A DNA stretch of 64,000 nt from Pristionchus mayeri. Taxonomy: Eukaryota > Nematoda > Chromadorea > Rhabditida > Neodiplogasteridae. Below the pieces are notes generated by a model, which saw only the letters and a list, made by a program, of their open reading frames with translations, was not told the DNA's origin and did no database searches. The DNA lies in assembly GCA_036245805.1 (NCBI GenBank), contig BTRK01000005.1, forward strand, positions 10,850,001-10,914,000, given 5' to 3'. Below are positions 34,855-46,800 of this stretch, one piece after another. A program made the position numbers and the translations under genes. The first letter of the stretch is position 1; each line of letters opens with the position of its first letter.

Positions 34855-37800
34855 ATGTCGAGTGGGAAGCGGCGCAACCCGCTCGGGCTCAGTCTCCCGC
34901 CCACGGTCAACGAGGACGGCAAGGATGGCGATAAGGTATTGAATTTTAACATAGAAAAATATAGATTTTCTTGATTCTAACCCGGTGGATTGGTGTTATT
35001 ATGATAGTGTTCGGCGTTGGAAACCTAGTGGTGTGACCGGGAAGTGATAGTGATAAGTGAGACTAGAGTGGCGCGAATCAACCGTGGTTCTCTAATTTTA
35101 CGTGGCTATTTATAAATGCCAATATTTGCATTCTGCGAGATGTACGGGATGGCAAGTGATGATTGAGCAGCGCCAATTGTTTGATTGTATTTTTCTATGG
35201 GTTTAGTGATTCCGGATCAAGCCAGTCATTGTTCTAGTGGAGAAAAGCTCTAGCCATATGATCTCCGAGATGCTAGAATCTCACTGGTATCTGAATCTCA
35301 CTGGTTTTTACATTGTCCAATTTGTTGAAATGTTCTAATTAACTGACACGTGGCAGATATCCGGTACAACCTTTTAATTATTTTTTTACACTAGTTGACA
35401 GCGACCCATTACTGAGAACAAGTTAGTGCGAATCAAGCGATGTCCGAGTAACGCGAATCCCGAAGGATGACTGGCATGCATTTTGCACGTTATTCTTTCT
35501 AATTATCGAAATATAATTATGTGAGCGATAAACGCTATAGCTAAACGTTCTCTCACTTTGCTGGTTAGTATTATGCTTGTTGTGTTTTAGTCACTCGGTC
35601 ATCCTACAATCAGTGTTCTAGTCGAGTGAGCTCTAATCAAATTATTCCCGAGAGACGCTAACCCTGCCGTCGTGTAGACTAGTTCACCCTTATCAAATCT
35701 CGGCTTCCTAATGTTTATTTTTGATCTAATTTCATTCACAGACCTACTGGTGTTGTGAACGGCGCAAGCTCGAGTCAAGTAATGCTTGAGCGGCGCTAAT
35801 CCCGCTGGGGAATCGAAAACGAACGATGCTATTTCCTCCCCTGCCTAGATTAGCCTCCGCGCACATTGTTATTGTTTTTCGCGCTCCGCACAGCAGCTGT
35901 TTTGGTCTTCTTCTAAATTTGCCTCGCGCCTCTCTCTCACATGACTCAAGGTGAGGCCGGAGAGAGATGCAGAGGGAGCGAGGTCGCACTCTCTTCGTTT
36001 CCCACACTCTTTCGCCGGGCCTAATGAGGAGCGTGGAAGGAAGACTTGTTGACGAAGATGAGCAAAAGGCGTGATTGCTGTGAGAATTGTAAGCAATGTG
36101 GGCGGCGATGAGGGAAGTCACGGGGAAGGAAGGCGGGATTTTGTATATAGAACCAGGGTCAAGATAACGAAAATTCGGGGACGTGTGTGTTGGGGGGGAT
36201 GAATGTGGACTAGAATCATGGTAATGGCAGCATGAAACATTTATTATTAGTCCGGCCGGAGCATATCATATTGGCCCAGTATTTAAAAAAACGAAAACAC
36301 AACCGCCGTACCAAACCACAGAAAAAAACAAGCTCTATTTGGCCTAGAGAGTACGTGTTATTACGACTGTCGAGGCGGGGTTCCCTATGTGATCTACCCC
36401 GCGTCGACTCGACTCTCTGATATCTGGGGGCAAAGGCCATTTTACTTCTCACACTACTTTGGTTTGGTACGGCGGCAATTGTGCTCGCGAGCGATGTCGG
36501 GAAATCAAAAGGTTTGCTCGATCTAACGTCTGATCATTAGGTATAATTGTCCTAATTAGCTTGATTAGAGTAGGGCGAGGAACTAGGTCAGATGAGAACT
36601 ATGACGTCATGCCGCCGTTGATATATCCGAGGCGGCATGAAGTCATAGTTCTCAGCCCACGCAGTACTCTTAATTAGCACGAATTAGCTCCCATCTCTTT
36701 TTCAGACGGACGAGGCGACTGCCGCCGACTCGATTCGCGAGCATCTCAAGCGACTGCAGATCACGGAGACGCAGCGAGATCGGCTGACCGAGTGGCTGCA
36801 GATCAAGGAACTGCTAGGGGTACGGTAGTCTTTGGATTATTGATTGGACTTACTATTAGGGGTACGGTAGCCTTCAGTTATTGATTAAGCGTTCAGAGGG
36901 TACGGTATCTTTCGAGTTACTGATTGGATGAATTGGGATGAGAAAGGACCTACTCGGGGTACGGTAGTCTTGGAATTATTGATCGGATTTGCTGCTCGGG
37001 GTACGGTAGACTTTGAATTTTTGATTGGATAGACTACGGTAGAACAGGATTCTCTCACTGGCTTCATTGGATGTAAATGGTTTTTTTGATTTTTGAATTA
37101 GAGGGTGAAGCCGAATTGGCTTGTCATGGTTGGCCAGACCCTTGATGAAATCATGCAACAGGAATGTGCGTGGGCATTGCGATTTTTATGTGGGTGGCAG
37201 TTAGGAATTTGTAGGGATTAACAGGAGTTTTCACTATGACGTGGTAATAAAAGACAATTGTGCTCTCTAGTATGGACAAGGTTGAGAGTAATTTTTTTTG
37301 ATTTTTTTAAAATCGAAAATAGGGAGGTACCAGGTTGTCATCGTTGACCCGATACTTGATGAACTTCTGCCGCATGAGAGGCTTTGTGCACTTGGCGTGG
37401 GCGAAAGCGAGGTATTTAGCAGGGGGGTAATATTAGTCTTCGGATTACCACATCGCGAGTTGCGCGCTTCAGTGAAATGCGGTAATATCTGTTTTCTATA
37501 GCAAAAACACCTTTCATAGGAGATCAATTGATTTAGATCTTATTTTTTTTAATTGAAAGAAGTGATCAATCGGCTTGTCACTGTTGATCTAACTCTTGAT
37601 GAAGTCATGCAACATGAATGCGCGTAGGCGTTGCGCGCTTGGTGCGGGCCAATAATGGTGATGTGGGGATGGGGGATTCAGCAGGGGATTAACAGCGAGC
37701 ATTTGGATTACCACAGCACGCATCGCGTGCTGGCAGCGAAAATCGGTAATGTCTACTCGCTATAGTAGGGACATGATTTATTGGAGATTTATTGTTTTCG

Positions 37801-40800
37801 ATTTTTTGAAATCAAAAGAACTGATTTATCAGCTTGTCGTAGTTCATCTGACCCTTGATGTTATCCTGCAACAACAAGGCGTGTGGGCTTTGCGCGCTTG
37901 ATCAATAGTGGGGGGGGATTCGTCAGGGATTACCAGTGTTTGGATTACCACGGCGCGCATCGCGTGGCGGCAGGCAAAGGCGGTAATGTCTACTCTCTAG
38001 CCTACAATGGTCGCCACTTTTCCCGAGGGAGCATTACTATGTGAGGATTTAGACGACGCGCAGGGCACAGTTGCCTGTCCGGTATGCGCACAAGTTGTTG
38101 AGGAGGACGAAGTGTTGGCATTGTAGGCGGACTCAATGTACAATCTAGGGGGGAATACATCTATATATTTTGGGGGATTGAATTAGCCATTTCCCTTACT
38201 CGCAAGGACGGGAGATGAGACTGCTGATGTACCTGCCACTGAAATTTCTGTGCACTGTTCAGGTGAATTTTACTGCTTTAGGTTTTTTGAACGCGCGAAA
38301 TTCTTATAATTTTATTTTTCCTTCAATCCCAGAGCCAGAATCAACCCAGGATTTTTTGGAGTGGGGAAATATCACTCCTGTAGCGAAGATCTCACTAGTT
38401 GTTGATTTCGCGCGCTTCCAAGCCATGCTATGTAATTTGCCGAGTATTGTTTTTTTCGTGTGTGGTTTCCACTAATTGGTATGGAGTCTTCTTGAAGCAC
38501 TATATTGCATCCTTGCAACACCAATCTCCTGGGGTCCTGAAATTGAAATTGGATTGTGAAATTATCGGACATCTTAGTTATCTTAGTGAGTGATGCTCGC
38601 ATGGGACATAATTATTCGATGGTAGGGTTGCTAAAGAATTCTTAATCAACAGAAAGACAGAAATGGGCCTCAAGGCCAGAGTCTACAGAATGTGTGTTAT
38701 GCCAGCACTTTTATACGGAAGTGAAATATGGAGTCCGACCAAAAAGATTACCAACCGTCTCATAGTAGTACAACGAAGTATGATGAGGAAAATGTGTGGA
38801 GTTACGAGGCTGGATCGTCGAACCAATGAATGGCTGTCGCAGAAAGTGCCAATCCCGGATATTAGAGTGCAAGCGATGCAGAGAAAGTGGAACTGGGCAG
38901 CACGAATAGCATTGCTCGATGACGACAGATGGACTAAACGAGTGATGGAATGGACTCCCTATGATCGAGTCCGTCCAATTGGAAGACCACGGACGAGATG
39001 GAGGGACGAATTCGTGCAACAACTGGGACCGAACTGGGATAGCGTGTGTAGAAGAGATCCCGTTGCTTGGAAGAATAGCATTTTCCACCAGGCCCAGACC
39101 TTGATCTTGGATAAATAATGATAATAATGAGGGTTGCTAATACGAATGCCGCAATTTCGCTCCCTTTGGTGGCTCTTCCCATCCCTCTCCTAAACCATGC
39201 GCAGTGTGGGAGGTCAACCTCTCGTCCCTCGCGAGAAACGTCACAATGAATCTAGAGTGCGGGTCCCTTCGTCTCATATCCCCTAGCTAGGTGAAAGAAA
39301 CTATGGACCCTTCCCTTCTTTCTCCCATACACGCTCGAGATCAATACAGTGAGAGACTCGGGTAGATCAAGAGAAGGGTCAACGGAATTCCCGCCCGCTG
39401 GCAGTTTGATCTCGCGCGTGCGGGAAGAGGAGGAAGGGAAGAGGGTGCGCACATCCCGAAACGGATACCGAACCTGCAACCCTAATCGATGTATTCTACT
39501 ACTTCAGTGAGTTTTTTTAATGACTACTGGGTAATTTATAGTCCACAAATGCTGGGGATTCGCTCTTTTAATACATCCTACTTTGAAGAATATCGATGGA
39601 GAGGCTGGGGGGGGGGGGAATAAGGAAACTATTCACTGAGTCTTTTGTATTACTCTGCGAAACTAGCATCTATTATATAATATTAATTTTGCAGGAGATC
39701 TCGGACGAGATCCTCGAGCACCAGGGCGAGCTCGGCCATGGCAACGGAGGAGTCGTCACAAAGGTATACGGTGGATTTCCGGGGTATACGGTATCGGGGG
39801 TGTGCTGTAGGTGGATACTGTAGCATTGGGACGAATGTTGGTGGAAGCAATGAGGCCTGCCTTAATTTCTTAAGTGTGTTACCTCGCGCCGCTAACTACA
39901 TTGAGCTAGGGACTTTTTCGGTTACATGGCGAAACTCTGAAACGGGAATTGCACTGTATATGATGTGTACCAAAATTATATTGGAGACATCTTTTTGTAT
40001 TGTTGCTAGCCGAAATCGACTCACCATTATGAATTCGAAATCAGCCAACAAAGTAGTCTTTATGAAACGCGAATCTGATTGCAAATGAACGGCTTTTGAA
40101 AAAATCGACGAATCGTTTGATTCTTTAATATCACGCTCAGTGGTCGAAATAGTATGTCCCAAAAATGTAAAAAGTGGGCGCGTTTCTAAAATTTTAATAT
40201 GAAATCGTTGAAAATGGGTACGTTTACACAACTTTATAAAAAAATTACTAAAAAAATGGGTACATTTTCTACTTTTGCACTGGTCTGGACTCCAAAAACA
40301 TGTAACGTTATGCCATTTTGGACCTACTTTTCAACCATCATCACGTTCTCTCTCGCTTGAATATCATGTACAATGAGGAAATTGAGACGAATGCCTCGTG
40401 AAACCGCCTTCTTGCAGGTGATGCACAAGGAGAAGCGGGTGGTGATGGCGCGCAAGCTGGTGCACCTCGAGGTCAAGCCGTCCGTCCGCGCCCAGATCAT
40501 CAAGGGTACGTGCGTGTGGGATGTAATGGGATACGGTAGTGGAGTGTGCGAGGGATGATGTGCGCTGTGCGTCGACGCTTGATTTATCAGAGAGTGGGTT
40601 TTATGTGAGCCATCAACGATTGATTAGAAAAACTGAGGAACATGCGTGCATGAAACGTGATGTAGCTTGAAACATATATTATGGGTGTGCCAAGCAATGG
40701 TGATTATGAATAGGGGAGGGAGGGGTATGTAGCGCATTTAGATTGCGAACACAGTTTCGAAGCACGCTTTATGAGAGACTTTTTCAGTCAGTGAACATAT

Positions 40801-43800
40801 GCTTGGCATTAGGCCAAAAATCGAATTCCGCCTAAATGTGCCCACATGTAGTACTCGGTGAGTGTAGCGCAGTGGTGGCATATTTAGTGATCTAGATCAA
40901 GCGCTGAGAAATTCACCGAACTTTCTCTGAAGGATTACGGTATTCATTTTTTTCTCTTTCGCTCTCGCTTGAAACGGCGCATATCTAGAAAGACTCGCCG
41001 GACTCTGCTCATTATCTGACCCAAGTTTCATCTCAATTGGATTAAAATCCATCGACGGCAAAAAATTAAAACTTGAATTTAAATTTTAGCTCGTTCAGAT
41101 GGGAGGGTAGATACGTTTTTTATTCCTTTCGTTTGTACTGCGGGCTGATAGCTATCTATTAAAAATTTTCAAGAAAAATAAAAAATACACTTTTTGAGAA
41201 AAGGTCAAAAATGTAGAAAAAAAGTCAGTTCGTGATCATGCCACTGACCTACCGTACCCCAAGCGAACCCGAGGAAAATTGTTCTACAGGTATCTTACAC
41301 TCAGTACTCGATGTGGGAATACCTGCAGCATCAATGGAATTTCGATAGGCATTCGCTGATGCTAAAAACCTACCGTATTTTTCGATAATATTCATCATTC
41401 GCGCGCAGATGCGTATCTAAATTTTACTGGTGGTGGTAGATTACCCTCGTCGAGTACTGCGTGTAGGACAATTCTAGAGCGATTTTCCTCCCATTCGATT
41501 GGGGTACGGTAGGCCACTGACCTTATCATGAACTGACTTTTTTCTACATTTTTTCCATTTTCTCAAAAAGTGTATTTTTTATTTTTCTTGAAAAATTTTA
41601 ATAGATAGCTATCAGCCCGCAGTACAAACCAAAGGAATAAAAAACGTATCTACCCACCCATCTGAACGAGCTAAAATTTAAATTCAAATTTTAATTTTTC
41701 GCCGTCGATGGATTTTAATCCAATTGAGATGAAACTTGGGCCAGATAATGAGCAGAGTACGGCGAGTCTTTCTAGATATGCGCCGTTCTAAACGAGAGCG
41801 AAAGAGAAAAAAATGAATACCGTAATCCTTCAGAGAAAGTTCCGTGAATTTATCAGCGCTTGACCTAGATCACTAAATATGCCACCACTGCGCTACACTA
41901 ACCGAGTACTACATGTGGGCACATGTAGGTGGTATTCGATTTTTGGCCTAATGCCAAGGGTCTTCACAAATATGTTCACTGAGTCAAAAAGTCTCTCTTA
42001 TCAATTATTTTGCGCTGGGACCCAGAAACACTCACCTCATTGAATGCAGTCGCGCAATCGCAATCATGAAATGTGTCTGCAACGCCGATCACGAGAGTAC
42101 CGTGTTCACTTGAAAACCTCGTAATCTATCCCTCGTTGAGACGAGCAACTTCTGATTAATTTTCTGGCTTGAGTTTATTCGAAGTATCAAAAACACAAAA
42201 GATCAGTCATAATTTTGTAGCACTGATCGTATGATACTGTGAAAGCAGAATGCGTAGTCCGTGGTGTGGTGGGCGAGATCCATCACATTTTGTTGTATCA
42301 CTCGCGGAACTTTTTTCTCCCGCGTTCCGCGAGTAATACAACAAAATGTGATAACTCTCGCACACCACATCACGGACTACGCATTCTGTTCTCACAGTAC
42401 GTAGTGCACATCTTGGTGCAACGCATGCGCTGTAAGGGAATCGGCCTATGAACGAGAGAAGGAAGATATGAACGGAAGAAATAATTAATCGTATCATAAT
42501 TAAACTGTAAAATTATCGTAAATTAAAGTCAATTCGCGCTTGTACTTTTTCCCTACGTTTAGCGTCCAAGTAGGATTTTTGTAGTAATAAATCGTTCCGC
42601 CTATTAGGTTTTCGTCCCCACAATTTCTCTCTATTTTATCCTATTTCCTCCTAGTTTCCTGTCGTATTTATGTTTATTTGCGTGCTAGTAATTAGTTCCG
42701 CGTATCTATGTCTAATTTACCTCGTTTAGACAGTAATAAATAACGGCTCATCCTATAAACTTGCGAGTTTGTACACAAGGGAAGACCGGGATTTACTACA
42801 CTCAATCGGGAAACCGATTGACAGCACGGCTCTGGAGGAAGGAACTTTGTGTTTCACCACTTTGCTGGGCTTTCATGGGGGCTGTGAGCCAGTGCTAGAG
42901 GACGCCACCGAAACAAGTAAGCGAAACTGGGAGAAATCCTGGTTTTCTTGCTATTTCGTCAGCCGTTTTCGTTGTGACTCAAGCGGTGTTGGGCGAGAGC
43001 TCGATAAACCTGCAGTTGCGTTTCTTGTCTCACAGTGACTGAATCGGGCAGAGGCTCGTTGTCGCTGTGATTCGCATCGCTTGTGACTGAATCGGGCAGA
43101 GGCTCGTTGTCACTTGCGATTCACACCGCTGTTTGCGATTTAGTTGGAAAATAGGTGGCAAAGTGCTGCTAGTTTTTCAACTGAGTCGAAAACAGACGGC
43201 TGTTGACTGCCCACGCGTTGCATACGCGCGTCGCGGTTGACACGTTTCGACACGTTTTGGAGGAAGACTCGAACGGATCGATAAGTGAAGGAAATGGAGG
43301 AGACTCCGGCTCAAAGGATGGAGAGGCTGGAAGCTGCTAATGAGGAGTTGGAGAAGCAGAACTCGGGAATGCGAATATTGATTAGGACGGTAGAAGAGAG
43401 AGAGGGAGTGGAGTCACTGCCAGATCGTTTATTGAAGCTAGTGGAGGAAAGGAAGAGAGTAGCGTCGCTGAGAGGGACCAGAAGATCTCCGAGTTGACTG
43501 CACGGCTCGCTGAGAGGGAGGAAACCCTCAACAGAATGAAGTCGGAAAATGGAGACTCTCGTGATGGAAATGGAACCAAGCAGCAAGAGAGCACAAGGAA
43601 AGAATTCGATAGCAAGGAGATCATGCGCCAAGTAGCAGAATTGCAAGAATGGAGGAAATCATGTGAAAGTGGAAGCGCATCTAAGGAGAAGCGAGAAAGC
43701 ATTTCAGGACTCGAGCGCCAGAGTGCACCCGCAAATTCTAGTAATCGTGGAAGTGGGCAGAAGAGGAGTAATGATGAGGAGAGCTACATGGAAGAGAGAC

Positions 43801-46800
43801 GGCTCATGGCTAGTAGCCTTCCAGAGATGGACAAGTATGGAGGAAGAAAGGAGGATTGGGACCGTTTCTACAATAGTTTCATGCTACGCTACGATGATAT
43901 GGCTATATGTATGATGGGAGAGGTCGTCACGGGCAAAGCTGCCGAGACATTCTGGGACATTCCCAAGACGGTCAAGAAAGCTGGACTAGACAAAGTCATG
44001 GAATGGATGAAAGTACGGCTCTCTGAAGAAACACCTTTCGAGTCGATAGAGGACACGAGGAAGTTGGGAAGGATTCAGGCTCAAGGACAGAAAGTTGCTA
44101 CTGTGTGCAATGAGCTGGAGAGAATCACACGGAAGTTAGAGTCGGATAAGGACAAGAAGGAATCGATGAGAAGGACCCATCTCATCCTCATCTACGAAGG
44201 AAGGGAGCAGCATGAGAAACTAATCTCGATGTATGCAGAAGGCAAATCATATGAGAAGATGAAAGAAAAGCTGATACAGATTGAGTACCTCGAGGGAATC
44301 AGGAGGGACGATGGAAGTAGATGCATAGATCAGCAATATTACGAGTCAAGGGATACGGTAGCAAGATGGTGCGATCGATGCAGGAAGCCTGGTCATACCA
44401 CGGCTAATACTTCCTCGTAGGATTTCCGGATCGATATAAGAAACATCTGGATCCATACGCTGCTGAATTTACGGCTCAGAACTCCGAGAAGATTCTGGAA
44501 AGAGATTCGAGTGGAGGAGTGAACAAGGTCGAAGGACAGTCAAAGGAAAACAGAGAGAGTATCTTCGCTGTCAAGAAGTCTCGAACAGTGAAAGGAGTGA
44601 TCAATGGACAGGAGAGAAATGTGATGTTGGATACGGGAGCTGAAGTATCGCTCATTGAAGAGAGGTTGCTCAAAGGGATGAGAGGAGTCGAGATTATGAG
44701 AGATGATCAGACAGTACTTCGCTATGCCAATCAGAGACCCATCTATGTGAGTGGGAAGGCAGAGCTGGAAGTAAAACTGCAGATCGGAAGGAAGGCTAAG
44801 ATTGGATTTTATGTGACACGAATTCGAGTCGGTGTCATAATTGGAGGAGCCGGGTTGGATGCCATCGGAGTGGAGCTTCGAGAGAGCACGACGGTTCGAT
44901 CAGAAGATAAGGTGAGTGCGACGGCTCTGCCAGTGGAAAAGGAGAGCACGTCGGCTGCACCAGAAGAGAAGAAGGCCGCTGAAGAGAAGACGGTCGAGAA
45001 GAAACAAGAAACGGTGGAGGATCCAGTGGAGGCTAAAGTGCTGAGATACTGTGTGATCCCCAAAGGAAAAACGGAAACGGTGTGGATCAATGGAGTGCCC
45101 GGAAGCACTGTGAGACTGGATTCATCGATAGACGGAGTCGTCGAGGGGATCTCAGTGGATGAATCGGTTGTTCCGATTGTGGTGGATAATATTACTGATA
45201 AGGAAATGGTGTTCAAGAAACATCAGTCAGTGGGAAGATGGAGGAGATGTGCATTGTCTAGAAGTGGAAATGCACCCATGAATAAGAGGAATGAAGAGAT
45301 GAATCAAATGGAGGTCATGAAAGACTGGAAGGAGGAATTGAAGGAAGTAGATGAGCTGAAATTGGGAATGAAAAACGGCTCTTATGAGAATGAGGGAAAG
45401 CCAAGGAAAAGGAAGAGGAGGACGAGAAAGAGGAAGTGTTTCGTGTGCAGATCTAAGGAGCATATGGTCATGGATTGTCCTGAGAAGGACTACGGCTCGA
45501 TCAACGATGGACCTGGAAGGAGTAAAAGAGAGAAAGATGGAAGAAGAAGAGGAGGAGAGCATAGAGGCGAGGACGCCTCTAATTCGAAAGGCGGGGGAGA
45601 TGTAAGGGAATCGGCCTATGAACGAGAGAAGGAAGATCTGAACGGAAGAAATAATTAATCGTATCATAATTAAACTGTAAAATTATCATAAATTAAAGTC
45701 AATTCGCGCTTGTTCTTTTTCCCTACGTTTAGCGTCCAAATAGGATTTTTGTAGTAATAAATCGTTCCGCCTATTAGGTTTTCGTCCCCACAATTTCTCT
45801 CTATTTTATCCTATTTTCTCCTAGTTTCCTGTCGTATTTATGTTTATTTGCGTGCTAGTAATTAGTTCCGCGTATCTATGTCTAATTTACCTCGTTTAGA
45901 CAGTAATAAATAACGGCTCATCCTATAAACTTGCGAGTTTGTACACAAGGGAAAACCGGGATTTACTACACTCAATCGGGAAACCGATTGACAGCACGGC
46001 TCTGGAGGAAGGAACTTTGTGTTTCACCACTTTGCTGGGCTTTCAGCGCCTCCCTGTTCGACCTTTCCCATTCATCTCCCTCCTCCTTTGCAGAGCTGTC
46101 GGTGCTGCACAAGTGCTCGTCTCCGTACATCGTCGGCTTCTACGGCGCCTTCGTCGACAACAACGACATCTCGATCTGCATGGAGTACATGGACGGACGC
46201 AGTCTGGATCTCGTGCTCAAGAAGGTGAGGAGGAATGGAGGAGTAGGGTAGATATCCATGGGAGGGAATCGAGAACTGATTGGGCATGATTTGTTTTATA
46301 CTTGAAGAAGGAGGGTTTAATTTTTTTTTAGACCGAGACATTGAGGTTGCAGTAACTTATCATAATTCGAGGGGATCAAGAGAGTCCAGTAGTCTCCAGA
46401 TAGGGCTCCTAAAATATGCAATATTGGCGCCAAAAAGACAATCACATAGTGCACTATTCCTGATGTAGAGAAAAATTAGGAATGGTTGTAAACAGTTATC
46501 AGTGTTGGTTGGGAGTTTGAGGTTGCAGTGGGTGCCTAACATTGGTTGGTCCAGGTTGAAAACAATTTCTGCAGGGAAGGTGGTTTAAAAACAAAATAAC
46601 TATATTTCGAAAAATCATTGTACCACCCCCCCCCCCCCCCCCCCCTCCACACAGCCGTCCGATTCTTAGGCGACCGGCGTAATATTGAAACAATTTCTTG
46701 ATAACTTTGTTACTGTGGTAATGGAATTAATAGCGTCACACTACTTAGGAAATCGCCGTCTATTTTTTACAGTATCCCCCTGTCCTTGCAGGTGACGCGG

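Larger units (their letters stand above)
42431..46045 (+). mobile_element. LTR retrotransposon lacking reverse transcriptase and integrase
   Basis: 3,615 bp with two 445-bp LTRs (42431-42875 and 45601-46045; TG...CA; I count about six differences) and a 4-bp duplication GCGC (42427-42430 and 46046-46049). A tRNA-Pro primer site follows the left LTR and a purine tract (AAAGGCGGGGGAGA) precedes the right. It encodes gag- and protease-like parts only. The size, TG...CA ends and protease type suggest Ty3/gypsy origin, but without the polymerase this is inference. It inserted 48 bp upstream of mek-2 exon 46094. A diverged solo LTR is at 14384-14812. Confidence 0.88.

Noticed and set aside
35744..36121. 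125-aa minus-strand frame in the first mek-2 intron
   Set aside because: Ser/Arg-rich with no splice logic, family resemblance or conserved motif; chance frame in GC-rich intron.
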